Source of the DNA: Bacteroidota bacterium
Lineage (GTDB): Bacteria; Bacteroidota; Bacteroidia; Chitinophagales; Chitinophagaceae
Direction of reading: 5' to 3'
Assembly (NCBI GenBank): GCA_023423835.1
Contig: JAFAEW010000053.1
Coordinates: forward strand, 1 to 64,000
DNA length: 64,000 nt
In this document: positions 9,519 through 17,985 of the stretch, one piece after another
How the letters are laid out: each line of letters begins with the position of its first letter
How positions within the stretch are numbered: position 1 is the first letter of the stretch
Translations under genes and position numbers: made by a program
The notes under the pieces: generated by a model
Seen by the model: the letters and a program-made list of their open reading frames with translations, nothing else
Databases searched by the model: none
Told to the model about the DNA's origin: nothing

Positions 9519-9577
9519 AGCCAACATTATTCAGCAGGCGGAGATCGCTTAATACGGGCAAAAATTTTACGCTTTTA

Positions 9578-9829
9578 TTATTTTTTCGCCTTTGGAAAAT
9601 CGATCAGACGGTCAGAGATCGCCTTTTCCACATTATCAGGAATAGTTGAAGTGTCTTTTCCAATTGAAACATATTGATTGATTTCAGGATTGAAGACAAA
9701 TACTGTTTCTTCCCCACCATTGTAAGAAACCAGGTACCGCTTTTGTCCGTTATAATCGTATTCCCTGGTTTCGATCATGTAAGGAACGCCGTCAACAACA
9801 AGCTCGAATGATTCGACAATATAGTTCAT
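9578..9829 (-). CDS. Small conserved protein of unknown function
   Basis: 83 residues, acidic, no signal peptide or membrane segment. The pattern looks like a small beta-rich domain (ESFELVVDGVPYMIETREY then GQKRYLVSYNGGEETVFVF) with a helical C-terminus ending FPKAKK. I recognise the general look of short cytosolic proteins in Chitinophagaceae but no named family. It sits upstream of hemH on the same strand but 81 bases away, and hemH has its own -7 element, so a functional link to heme is unproven. An inverted repeat lies just upstream of its start. Confidence 0.6.
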   Translation of the reverse strand: MNYIVESFELVVDGVPYMIETREYDYNGQKRYLVSYNGGEETVFVFNPEINQYVSIGKDTSTIPDNVEKAISDRLIDFPKAKK

Positions 9830-9845
9830 AAAATATCCGTTTTCG

Positions 9846-9878
9846 GGTTAAGGCTAAAATAATATGCCACCCTTAACC
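9846..9878. repeat. Inverted repeat upstream of the 83-residue protein gene
   Basis: GGTTAAGG (9846-9853) and CCTTAACC (9871-9878) form a perfect 8-base inverted repeat with a 17-base AT-rich spacer. There is no T-run after it on either strand, so an operator flanking a promoter is as likely as a terminator for the DUF2231 gene. Confidence 0.4.
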
Positions 9879-9931
9879 GGTTAAAGAACAAGCTTCACGC
9901 GAAACCAAGCTGTCCCGTTGCAACTGTATTA

Positions 9932-10339
9932 CTAACTAAAATGGGGATTGATCATTGATCCGAGGTATCCGGTCAGGATGATCAACAGCAGCAATAGTAT
10001 TGCAAAAAGCTTTTTAGGAATTCCGAATTCGGGGTTTACCGTTTTTGCGTACAGCATCAGAGACACCACGGCGAGTGCGATGCCGCTCCACATGTGCCGG
10101 GTCACCAATACTTTATCGTAGCCCGCCTGTGATTCTGATAAAATATAACCGGTGATACAGGCTAAGAATCCCGTAATCGAGCCCACCAGCAATGCAAGTG
10201 CAACCGCCCGATCAAAGTTTTTGTTTTTATCAGAAGCCGGTAATGCCATTAGAAAAAGTGCAAACAGCAGGATGCCGACCGGCAGGTGCACGATTGCCGG
10301 ATGAAATTGTCCGATCAGCTTGAAAATGGATAATATCAA
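9932..10339 (-). CDS. DUF2231-like four-helix membrane protein
   Basis: 135 residues with about four transmembrane helices. The first helix carries FHPAIVHLPVGILLF, the DUF2231 hallmark with two conserved His, and a later helix carries TRHMWSG. These His residues have been proposed as heme or quinone ligands in the family, which is not shown here. In many Bacteroidota this module is the N-terminal part of a longer planctomycete-type cytochrome protein; here it stops right after the fourth helix, so it is either a stand-alone version or a trimmed one. The start is a TTG at 10339, as no ATG precedes the first helix. Divergent from the peptidase gene at 10447. Confidence 0.7.
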   Translation of the reverse strand: MILSIFKLIGQFHPAIVHLPVGILLFALFLMALPASDKNKNFDRAVALALLVGSITGFLACITGYILSESQAGYDKVLVTRHMWSGIALAVVSLMLYAKTVNPEFGIPKKLFAILLLLLIILTGYLGSMINPHFS

Positions 10340-10446
10340 CGCATTATAATTTTTCCTCTTCGCCCGGTTTCAAAGGTATTGTTCGCATTGCAAAAATGGC
10401 AAGCCGGTGGTAAAGTTTTTGAGTATTTAAATAAAATGAAATTGAA

Positions 10447-11763
10447 ATGTTTTATCGCCCCATTAAAGTCCTCCTTGCGGGATTGGTCTGTGTAATATTT
10501 TCCGCTTGTTCTTCGCCGCAAATGGGATTTTTCAATAAAAAGTCGCCCCATGAATTGTATGCCGATCGATTGGAAAGGGCAGGACTGAAAAATTCGGCGC
10601 TCGGTATTTCCTGGTTAAAGGCTGCGGAAAAGGCGCTTACCACGCCGGTTCAGATTTCGCTTCCTTACAAAGAAACCGGCTATTTTTCTGCTGAAACTCC
10701 ATCGGCTGCAGGTTATCTTTTCGATCTGCAAAGGGGAGAATTTTTGAAGGTGGCGGTTGAAAAAACTCCGGTAACCGGATTCTATCTCTTTATTGACTTG
10801 TGGGATAAGACGGAAAATGAACCGGCGCGCTATTTATCATCAGCCGACACGGCTACTTTAAGTCTTCAGTTTGAGGTGAAAAAGTCAGGCAGTTACATTC
10901 TCCGCATCCAACCCGAACTTTTATCTAACGGTTCATACACCCTCACCATGACTACCGGTCCGTCTTTAGCCTTTCCCGTTCCGGCTAATGCCAATCCGCG
11001 TATTGCAAGTATATGGGGCGATCAACGCGATGCGGGAAAAAGAAAGCATGAAGGCGTTGACATTTTCGCAAAATTCAGAACGCCGGCCATCGCTGCTGCC
11101 GATGGATATGTTACGAGTGTGAGAACAGGAGGTTTGGGCGGAAAGGTGGTTTTTATGCGTCCTGATCAAAAGGATTATGTTCTTTATTATGCGCACTTAG
11201 ACAGTCAATTTGCAAGGGAAGGACAGCGGGTGCTAACCGGCGACACTTTGGGACTGATTGGAAATACAGGAAATGCGCGGTCCACGCCTCCGCATCTCCA
11301 CTTTGGGATTTACACAAATGGCGGAGCGATTGATCCTTATCCATTCATCCGCCACAACAGCAGGCAGCTTTCTGCTGTAAAAGCGGATACCGCTGTCTTA
11401 AATCAGTTCGTCAGAATACGATCCCAATCTCCCCTTCTGCAGATGCCTGAGTCCCGGGCAACTTCTATCAAAACGCTTCCGCGTAATATGATGGTGCGTG
11501 TAGAAAGTGCGGTTTCAGATTATTACAGGATCAGTCTTCCCGACGGAAGTGGGGGATTTGTTCGCGATAAGGATATTGCCTTTTCTGATAAGCCGGTTGC
11601 CGGCCTTGCAGCAGATTCGGTGGTCATCCTTTATGCGCAACCTTTGAAGTTTGCTGCTCCGAAAGCGGAGATCAATGCGGGAGCGAAAATGCAGGTCATC
11701 GGTTATTTTGGTGAATATAAATTCATAAAATACCACGACCTCTCCGGCTGGATTAAGGAATAA
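10447..11763 (+). CDS. M23-family peptidase lipoprotein with C-terminal SH3-like domain
   Basis: 438 residues. Lipobox FSAC places the acylated Cys near residue 21. An all-beta region follows, then a LytM/M23 domain from about residue 185 with zinc ligands H201 and D205 in KHEGVDI, the YYAHLD segment, and H283/H285 in PHLHFGIY, so all catalytic residues are present. After residue 310 comes a bacterial SH3-like part (RIRSQSPLLQMP to GGFVRDKDI). It should cleave peptide cross-bridges of peptidoglycan from the periplasmic face of an envelope membrane. It is monocistronic and convergent with the persulfide dioxygenase gene. Confidence 0.92.
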   Translation: MFYRPIKVLLAGLVCVIFSACSSPQMGFFNKKSPHELYADRLERAGLKNSALGISWLKAAEKALTTPVQISLPYKETGYFSAETPSAAGYLFDLQRGEFLKVAVEKTPVTGFYLFIDLWDKTENEPARYLSSADTATLSLQFEVKKSGSYILRIQPELLSNGSYTLTMTTGPSLAFPVPANANPRIASIWGDQRDAGKRKHEGVDIFAKFRTPAIAAADGYVTSVRTGGLGGKVVFMRPDQKDYVLYYAHLDSQFAREGQRVLTGDTLGLIGNTGNARSTPPHLHFGIYTNGGAIDPYPFIRHNSRQLSAVKADTAVLNQFVRIRSQSPLLQMPESRATSIKTLPRNMMVRVESAVSDYYRISLPDGSGGFVRDKDIAFSDKPVAGLAADSVVILYAQPLKFAAPKAEINAGAKMQVIGYFGEYKFIKYHDLSGWIKE

Positions 11764-11801
11764 AAAGTTCAATGGAGTCTGCCGGTTGCAGGAAATCAAA
11801 A

Positions 11802-11828
11802 ATCCGTCATCCCAACCGGATGACGGAT
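11802..11828 (-). terminator. Terminator of the CstB-like gene
   Basis: Perfect 11-base-pair stem ATCCGTCATCC / GGATGACGGAT with a five-base loop. On the minus strand the stem is followed by five T; on the plus strand there is no T-run. So it mainly serves the gene ending at 11849. Confidence 0.75.
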
Positions 11829-11848
11829 CTGACCGGTTGGAATCCCGC

Positions 11849-13192
11849 TTATTCAAATTCTTTAACGGCAGCGCCGAGATCGTACACTTCTGTTTCTTCT
11901 CCTACTGCTGTTCTTATAATGCTGCTGCCCGCTGCACTGCGGGTGCCGCCTGCACAGTGTACAATAATTGTTTTCCCTTTAGGAATCTCATTTGTTCGTT
12001 CCCGTAACTGATGTAACGGAATATTGATGGCATTTGCAAAGATTTTTTTTGCCGCAGTTTCATTTTCATTTCTGACATCAACGATCACATAATTTTCGCC
12101 CTGAGAACGAAGATTGTCGCTGTCGAATTCTGTTGAAGTTTCTGTTCCATTTCCCCCGATGATCGCGCCTTCGATTTGAGATTCATAGCCGATTTTGGCG
12201 GCTCTTGCAATCAATTCCTTCAGTGTGGGTTCATCTGCTGCGATCAGGTAAAATTTTTCGCCTGGTGAAACGATACTCCCGAGCCAGGTTTCAAAGCGCG
12301 GATTGTTCAACAGGTTAATTGCGCCTTTTAAATGTCCTTTATAAAACAGCTCTTTCGGCCTCGTATCGATGAGAGTAATATTTTCTGAAGGCACAAATTC
12401 TTTCTCCCGGTAATCTTCCGGCTTTATTCCGGCGATACTTTCCTCAAAGGAAGCTGCTCCTTTTTTATTGAGCGAAACATCGAATTCAAAATACTTGGGA
12501 ACGAACGGCTGCCCCTCTAAAAGTGCTTCGATAAATTCATCCTCCGACTGATCCCGGAGGCTCCAGTTACTGATCTTTTCCGATGCAATTGTACTTTGAT
12601 TTGCCTTGCTTAATCCTTTTCCGCAGAGACTTCCGGCTCCATGGGCGGGATAAACGATAACCGAACCGGGCAAAACGGCCAGCTTTTCCCGCAACGAATG
12701 ATACATCTGTTTTGCGAGCTCTCTTCTTGCCGCGGTAATTGATCCGGCATTTTCTCTCAGATCGGGACGTCCGCAATCGCCAATAAAAAGCGTGTCTCCC
12801 GTGAAGACGGCCACCGGTGTTTTGTTTTCATCCTTCAGTAATAGACTGATACTATCAGGCGAATGTCCCGGGGTGTGCAAACATTCAAAGCTTACCCTTC
12901 CCAATCTGATTTCTTCTCCATCTTTTAATCCATGATGCGGATAATCGGCTCCCAACAGTTCGCTCACATAAATTGTAGCCCCTGTTTTTTTATGGAGCTC
13001 GAGGTGACTGCTGACAAAATCGGCATGCGGATGCGTTTCGATCACCATTTTGATGTTGGCACCATGTGTTTTTGCAAACTCAAAATATGGTTGCGGATCT
13101 CTCGAAGGATCAATAACTGCGATCTCATTTTCACTTAGAATGGCATAACTGTAATGAGATAGCTGTTTATCTTCAAATTGCTGTATTTGCAT
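11849..13192 (-). CDS. CstB-like persulfide dioxygenase-rhodanese fusion
   Basis: 447 residues from the ATG at 13192; a GTG at 13234 is rejected because a TAACTTTG promoter element lies between it and this ATG. The N-terminal metallo-beta-lactamase domain has H54 and H56 in ETHPHADF, D58, then H110 (TPGHSPDS), D133 (FTGDTLF) and a later PAHGAGS, as in the ETHE1 persulfide dioxygenases. Two rhodanese domains follow. The first has no Cys in its loop (LIAADEPT), while the second has the catalytic loop VHCAGGTRSA with C413. This order, dioxygenase, inactive rhodanese, active rhodanese, matches CstB. Role: oxidation of persulfides to sulfite and thiosulfate during sulfide detoxification. No sulfide:quinone reductase or CstR gene is adjacent. 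Confidence 0.88.
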   Translation of the reverse strand: MQIQQFEDKQLSHYSYAILSENEIAVIDPSRDPQPYFEFAKTHGANIKMVIETHPHADFVSSHLELHKKTGATIYVSELLGADYPHHGLKDGEEIRLGRVSFECLHTPGHSPDSISLLLKDENKTPVAVFTGDTLFIGDCGRPDLRENAGSITAARRELAKQMYHSLREKLAVLPGSVIVYPAHGAGSLCGKGLSKANQSTIASEKISNWSLRDQSEDEFIEALLEGQPFVPKYFEFDVSLNKKGAASFEESIAGIKPEDYREKEFVPSENITLIDTRPKELFYKGHLKGAINLLNNPRFETWLGSIVSPGEKFYLIAADEPTLKELIARAAKIGYESQIEGAIIGGNGTETSTEFDSDNLRSQGENYVIVDVRNENETAAKKIFANAINIPLHQLRERTNEIPKGKTIIVHCAGGTRSAAGSSIIRTAVGEETEVYDLGAAVKEFE

Positions 13193-13210
13193 AGCGAAAA
13201 CTTTTGGATC

Positions 13211-13218
13211 CAAAGTTA
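13211..13218 (-). promoter_or_regulatory. -7 element of the CstB-like gene
   Basis: Minus-strand TAACTTTG, a perfect TAnnTTTG match, 18 bases before the ATG at 13192. It decides the start codon and shows that this gene can be transcribed apart from the midA-like gene upstream. Confidence 0.6.
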
Positions 13219-13279
13219 ATAGAATATCAATCACGGTTTAAATTTCAACCGGGCGGCATATCCCGGCAAAGTAATAAAA

Positions 13280-14350
13280 TTAAAATTCCGGATCGTCCAC
13301 ATTTTTCGACTGAATGAGCACTTTAATTTTAGCACCCATTTCCAGCAGAAGCAACCTGCTGATCCTCGCTTCTTTCCGTGCCTGCTGAAAAATTCCATCC
13401 TTTGGATCGAGGGTTTTCAGCAACAACTGCTTAAATCCCCATTTCAGTAAAAACGTTCCCTGGTCGCTATACCAGGCTGTGCTGAAACCAAGTTTATCTC
13501 CAAAATGCATCAGGGCGGAAAAATTCACGTGGGCTGTAATATCCTGTTTTCCAATATTCGTATAAGGGTCGTCATTGATCTTATGTTTGTAATAACAGAG
13601 CAGCGTTCCTTCCCGCCTGCTTTGCTGATAAAGCTCAGATGAAAGTCCGCCATAATCGATCGTTAATATAAAACCTTTCTCCATTGCCTCATAGATTTCC
13701 TCCAACCATCCGATGGCCTGAAGGTTAATTTCAGTTTGAAATCCACGTGATAGTTCAACCTTCAGTTCCCTGAAATAATCAACGAGGGCGTTATCGGCCG
13801 ACCGGAGTTGTTCCGCAAATCCATCTGCATAATCTACCATTACTTCCATAAGCTTTTCCTGCATTACAACTTTATGAACAGAAAAGTTATCGAGTAGTTC
13901 ATTCGAAAATACACATCCGCAAAAGGGCGCAATTTCATCGATCGAATCAACCCATTTGATTTTTCCGGTTGGCAAGGATCTTTCTTTTTCTTTCATCGAC
14001 TCGCTTTTTTCGATTATCACATAGTTTAACCGATCAAACAGAGGCGTTTCATATTTAAAATAGGTGAGGATGTCCTTACACAACAATCCCGTTCCCGCTC
14101 CGTATTCCACGATGGTAAATTGCTCTTCACCCAAACGACTCCACATCGCTTCTATTTGTTTCGCGATTGAATAGCCAAAAGCAGGAGTAAGGCTCGAACT
14201 GGTAAAAAAATCTCCGTTTTCGCCGATGATATTTTCCGAGGAAGTATAATATCCCTTTTCGGGATGGTAGAGTGCGCATTCCATAAAATCGCGAAAAGAG
14301 AGCGGTCTCTTCAGGGCAATTTTTTGCTGAATGATTTCCGAAAGCTCCAT
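13280..14350 (-). CDS. MidA/NDUFAF7-family SAM-dependent methyltransferase
   Basis: 356 residues, typical length. The N-terminus (PLSFRDFMECALYHPEKGYY) and the SAM-binding segment VEYGAGTGLLCKDIL around residue 80 are hallmarks of the Methyltransf_28 family, as are the later FSNELLDNFSVH and LTIDYGGLSSELY segments. Eukaryotic members methylate an arginine of a complex I subunit; the bacterial substrate is not established. It starts eight bases after the stop of the large PAS kinase, so it belongs to the same transcript as the two-component genes. That association may be only genomic convenience. Confidence 0.88.
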   Translation of the reverse strand: MELSEIIQQKIALKRPLSFRDFMECALYHPEKGYYTSSENIIGENGDFFTSSSLTPAFGYSIAKQIEAMWSRLGEEQFTIVEYGAGTGLLCKDILTYFKYETPLFDRLNYVIIEKSESMKEKERSLPTGKIKWVDSIDEIAPFCGCVFSNELLDNFSVHKVVMQEKLMEVMVDYADGFAEQLRSADNALVDYFRELKVELSRGFQTEINLQAIGWLEEIYEAMEKGFILTIDYGGLSSELYQQSRREGTLLCYYKHKINDDPYTNIGKQDITAHVNFSALMHFGDKLGFSTAWYSDQGTFLLKWGFKQLLLKTLDPKDGIFQQARKEARISRLLLLEMGAKIKVLIQSKNVDDPEF

Positions 14351-14358
14351 TTTTGTTT

Positions 14359-17300
14359 TTAATTGTCGGGAATGTAAATATGAAAGGTTGCACCTTTTTC
14401 AGGCTTACCTTCTGCCACGATTGCGCCGTTATGGTTTTCGACAATCTTTTTCACGATAGCTAAGCCAATGCCGGTTCCGGGATAGCTGTCTTTCCCGTGC
14501 AGCCGCTGGAAAACTTCGAAAATCTTGTCCTGATATTCGGGCTGAAAGCCGATTCCGTTATCTTTCAGGGTGATTTTTACATAATTGATTTGCGGTTTGA
14601 GTTTGGGATGAAACGTCTTATTTCCTTTTATGGTTTTGCTGCTTATTTTTATTTCAGGAGACTGTCCCGGCTGTGAAAACTTTATTGAGTTGGTCATCAG
14701 GTTTTGCAAAAGCTGTTTAAACTGAAAGGCGATGACTTTTGCCTGTCCGAGGTTTTCAAACTCAAGTTTTGCAGCGGATTCAAGAATCAGCTCATTCATA
14801 TCGTCTGCCACTTCTGCTACGAGCTGGTCAAGAGAACAGCGCTCAAATACCCGTTCGGCCGAATTCGTTCTTGAATAGGTCAAAAGGTCTTCAATCAACG
14901 TTTGCATACGCAATGCGGCATTTTGAATTCTCCCAAACTGGTCGTAGCCGGAAGGAGAAAGGTTTGCTCTTTCGGTTTCCATGAGGCGATTGCAAAAGAT
15001 GCGGATCTTCCGAAGCGGTTCCTGTAAATCGTGACTCGATACATAGGCAAACGATTTCAACTCATCGTTCATCATTTCCAGTTCATGGTTCTTCTCCTCA
15101 AGCATCAGGTTGTTTTGATGCAATGTTTCCTCATATTTAATCCTCTGCAGTTCCACTTCCGCCCTTTTTGCAACGATCTTTAAGATTGAAGAAACGGTTT
15201 CGCTATCGCTGATGGGTCTGGTATTCAAGACCGATATCAAGCCCATCGGATTGCCTTCATTATCAAAAAGCGGGTAGCCAATATATCCCTCAATCCCGAA
15301 ATGCTGCGTGGTTTCATGTTTTGGAAAAAGCAGCCGGCAGTTTTCAGGAAAGGCATATTTAAAATTCCTAACGACCTGTTCACATGGGCTGTTCAGCAAC
15401 GGACAGGAATAGTTTGTTTCTAATTTTCCATGGGCCGCAAGAGCAATCGTACTCACATTGTAGACGCCCGGTTGTTTTTCCTCCAGTTTTCCCACCAACA
15501 CAAAATCCATGTGTGTAAGATCAGAAATGTAGAGTACGAGGGAATTAAAAAATTCTGTATTTGAATTGAAAGCTGAAAAACGCTCCGAAAATTCGGTTAA
15601 AAACCGTTTGTTGTACCGGCTTAACGCAATTTCCTGGTTTTTGAGCTGCAAGGATTCGTTGGCGAGCAGCAGCTCTTTAGTTCTCTGTGCTACCGCATTT
15701 TCCAATTCAATGGAATGGGTTTTTTGGAGATGAATGTCTGTATTACTGCCGATCCACAGGTTTATTCTTTCGTCACCATTTCGCAGACTCATTGCCCGGC
15801 ACAGATGCCAGCGGAAATTTCCGTGCTTATCCAGCAGTTTTGTTTCAATTTCAAAATCTTCGCCCGTTGCAACCGATCGTTCCCAGCAGCGTTTATAATC
15901 CTGAAGTTCATCGGGATGAATAACCCTTTCCCATCCGTTTTCCTTCAGTTCCGCGGCACTGAGGCCTGTATATTCGATCCAGACTTTATTGAAGTAATCG
16001 ATCTTCCCGGTTTTACCTGCTGTCCAGATTTTTTGAGGAAGGGCATCTGCAATAAACTGAAATTGTTTGTTTGTTTCTTCCGATTTTTTTCTTGCGTTTA
16101 CCTGTTCGGTAACATCGATGGCCGATGCCATAATGGCCACCACTGCATCCTCAACGATCAGCGGCTGATAGGTAAAGTTGAGGTGTTTGAGCTCTTTTTT
16201 CCCGTCCCGCAACAGGCTTATTGGCAGTTCGTTGGCTACAAAGGTTTCGCCTGTTTCGTAGACCTTTTTCAGAACCGCTTCCAAACCCTGTTCTCTCGCT
16301 TCCGGAACACCTTCAAATACCGGTTTATCAATTACATCCTCCAGGGTTTTTCCCCAAATATTCAATACGCCGGGGTTAACCACTTCTACAACGAACTCCG
16401 GACCTTTAAGGATACACATCGCCACCGGCGACTGAAGAATCATATTTCGGAAGTTGCGTTCACTTTCTTCGAGTTTTTTTTGTGTGAGTACCAGTTCAGT
16501 AATATCATTGGCAGTGTTCAAAACGCCATATACTTTACCATTACCGGCTTTCAGTGGCGTGTAGCTGAAATTGAAATAGAACGATTGCATCTTCCCGTTT
16601 CGCAACAGGTCAACCTTCGAATTCCCTGTATGATAGGGAATTCCCGAGCGATAGACGTTTTCGAGAATTTCATAAAACGGCTGTCCCTCCAGCTCGGGAA
16701 GAGCGTTTCTAAAGGTTTTACCGATTACGGATTCATCTTTATCCCAGGTTTTTAAGATCGACTGGTTAACGGTATCCACTATCAGATTTTCACCCGTATA
16801 AATTCCGATGGGAGTGGGCGCAGCTTCTACAAACTCTCTGAATTTTCTGCTTTCCTGTTCTAATTTTCGAAAGGCATCAACTTTTGCTGTCGTTTCAATA
16901 CAGACCACGAGTATGCCCTCATTTTCACCCTCATCGTTTTTTATAGGACTGTAGTTGGACGTCCAGTAAGTGTCTTCCATTTTTCCATTTCTGAACATGG
17001 AGAGGCGTTCGTCCTCGGTGTAGATTGACTCGCCTGCCAGGACCTTATTGATCCTCGGTTCAAGCAAATTCCACAGCTCAGGCCATGCCTCGCGGCCCGG
17101 CATACCGAGAATAGATGGATGCTTGCCCTTGTTTCCCAGACTTGGCCGGTAGGCATCATTGTAAAAACACAATAGATCGGGTCCCCAGGAGATAAACATC
17201 GGAATCTTTGAATCCAGAAGCATTCTTAATGAACGTAACAATAAGATCGGCCAGTCTGAGACGGGACCCAGCGGGCTGTTTGTCCAGTCTTTTTTTCTGA

Positions 17301-17373
17301 TCATTTCGCCCATTTCGCCACCCCCTTTCAGGAATATCTCTGATCTTAATTTCTCTGTTGTTACCATGCTCAT
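14359..17373 (-). CDS. Multi-PAS/GAF histidine kinase
   Basis: 1004 residues, no clear membrane segment, so probably cytoplasmic. Order: divergent PAS-like domain (about 20-170, WGPDLLCFYNDAY), PAS (180-300, AAPTPIGIYT), PAS (305-425, SPVAMCILKG), PAS/PAC (435-560, DALPQKIW to WHLCRAMSLRN), coiled coil, GAF (600-750, with YIGYPLFDNEG), HisKA (SSHDLQEPLRKIR) and HATPase (N box NLMTNSIKFS, DNGIGF, GTGIGLAIVKKIV). All catalytic boxes are intact. It starts six bases after the response regulator stop. Stacked PAS domains suggest sensing of small molecules, redox or light through unknown cofactors. Confidence 0.93.
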   Translation of the reverse strand: MSMVTTEKLRSEIFLKGGGEMGEMIRKKDWTNSPLGPVSDWPILLLRSLRMLLDSKIPMFISWGPDLLCFYNDAYRPSLGNKGKHPSILGMPGREAWPELWNLLEPRINKVLAGESIYTEDERLSMFRNGKMEDTYWTSNYSPIKNDEGENEGILVVCIETTAKVDAFRKLEQESRKFREFVEAAPTPIGIYTGENLIVDTVNQSILKTWDKDESVIGKTFRNALPELEGQPFYEILENVYRSGIPYHTGNSKVDLLRNGKMQSFYFNFSYTPLKAGNGKVYGVLNTANDITELVLTQKKLEESERNFRNMILQSPVAMCILKGPEFVVEVVNPGVLNIWGKTLEDVIDKPVFEGVPEAREQGLEAVLKKVYETGETFVANELPISLLRDGKKELKHLNFTYQPLIVEDAVVAIMASAIDVTEQVNARKKSEETNKQFQFIADALPQKIWTAGKTGKIDYFNKVWIEYTGLSAAELKENGWERVIHPDELQDYKRCWERSVATGEDFEIETKLLDKHGNFRWHLCRAMSLRNGDERINLWIGSNTDIHLQKTHSIELENAVAQRTKELLLANESLQLKNQEIALSRYNKRFLTEFSERFSAFNSNTEFFNSLVLYISDLTHMDFVLVGKLEEKQPGVYNVSTIALAAHGKLETNYSCPLLNSPCEQVVRNFKYAFPENCRLLFPKHETTQHFGIEGYIGYPLFDNEGNPMGLISVLNTRPISDSETVSSILKIVAKRAEVELQRIKYEETLHQNNLMLEEKNHELEMMNDELKSFAYVSSHDLQEPLRKIRIFCNRLMETERANLSPSGYDQFGRIQNAALRMQTLIEDLLTYSRTNSAERVFERCSLDQLVAEVADDMNELILESAAKLEFENLGQAKVIAFQFKQLLQNLMTNSIKFSQPGQSPEIKISSKTIKGNKTFHPKLKPQINYVKITLKDNGIGFQPEYQDKIFEVFQRLHGKDSYPGTGIGLAIVKKIVENHNGAIVAEGKPEKGATFHIYIPDN

Positions 17374-17378
17374 TGAGA

Positions 17379-17807
17379 CTAATTAAACTTTTTGATTTTT
17401 AGTAAGCTGTTGCTTTGTACCAGCTCCAGCGTATTGCCGATAACCTGTTTCAACTCTTCAAAATCAGCGGGTTTCCGTATGTGATAGGAAGCGCCGTTTT
17501 TATACAGTTGGTTTAACGTGCTTTCATCGAAGGAAGTCGAAAAGATCACGACAGCCAGATTTTGCAACTCCATCCGGCTTTTAATTTCGGTAAGGCACTC
17601 GATGCCATTCTTTTTAGGCATATTCAAGTCGAGAAACAACACCGCCGGCAATTGGTTGATGGCGAGAAAGTTCATGAGTTCGATTCCATCGCTCACCGTG
17701 AAGAGCCGTGTTGTAATTGCTATTTCCTTCAAAACCTCTCTGAATATAAAACAATCATCATCATCGTCATCGGCAAGTAAAACTGATATGGCTGACTGTT
17801 GTTGCAT
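17379..17807 (-). CDS. Single-domain response regulator (CheY-like)
   Basis: 142 residues forming one receiver domain with no output domain. The acidic pocket is LLADDDDDD at residues 11-18, the phosphoacceptor is D60 in LFLDLNMPKKNG, and the switch residues are in IFSTS and the conserved Lys in IRKPAD. It precedes the large hybrid-length kinase by five bases, so the pair is almost certainly cognate, or the regulator is a phosphate relay or sink. Single-domain regulators of this Rcp1-like type are often found with phytochrome-like or PAS/GAF kinases. Downstream target unknown. Confidence 0.92.
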   Translation of the reverse strand: MQQQSAISVLLADDDDDDCFIFREVLKEIAITTRLFTVSDGIELMNFLAINQLPAVLFLDLNMPKKNGIECLTEIKSRMELQNLAVVIFSTSFDESTLNQLYKNGASYHIRKPADFEELKQVIGNTLELVQSNSLLKIKKFN

Positions 17808-17955
17808 ATAAACCGGATTAGTTTGATATGTTTTCCAAAAATATTAAATAAATTCTGCTTTTCTGTTTTTCGTGAGAAATTGTTAAATATGCTTTATTCG
17901 TATCTGAAGGCTGTTTTACTTCCCAATTTCGTAATGTCTTCGTCCTTTCTTCTGC

Positions 17956-17963
17956 TACTTTTG
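17956..17963 (+). promoter_or_regulatory. -7 element upstream of feoB
   Basis: TACTTTTG, a perfect TAnnTTTG match, ending 22 bases before the GTG at 17986. No Fur-box-like palindrome was seen in the 178-base gap upstream. Confidence 0.5.
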
Positions 17964-17985
17964 CCGCAAATTTTTAGGATTGGCG

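Noticed and set aside
15715..16755. 346-codon plus-strand open frame
   Set aside because: It lies wholly inside the minus-strand PAS kinase gene; its protein is Phe/Cys-rich without any domain, as expected of a complementary frame.
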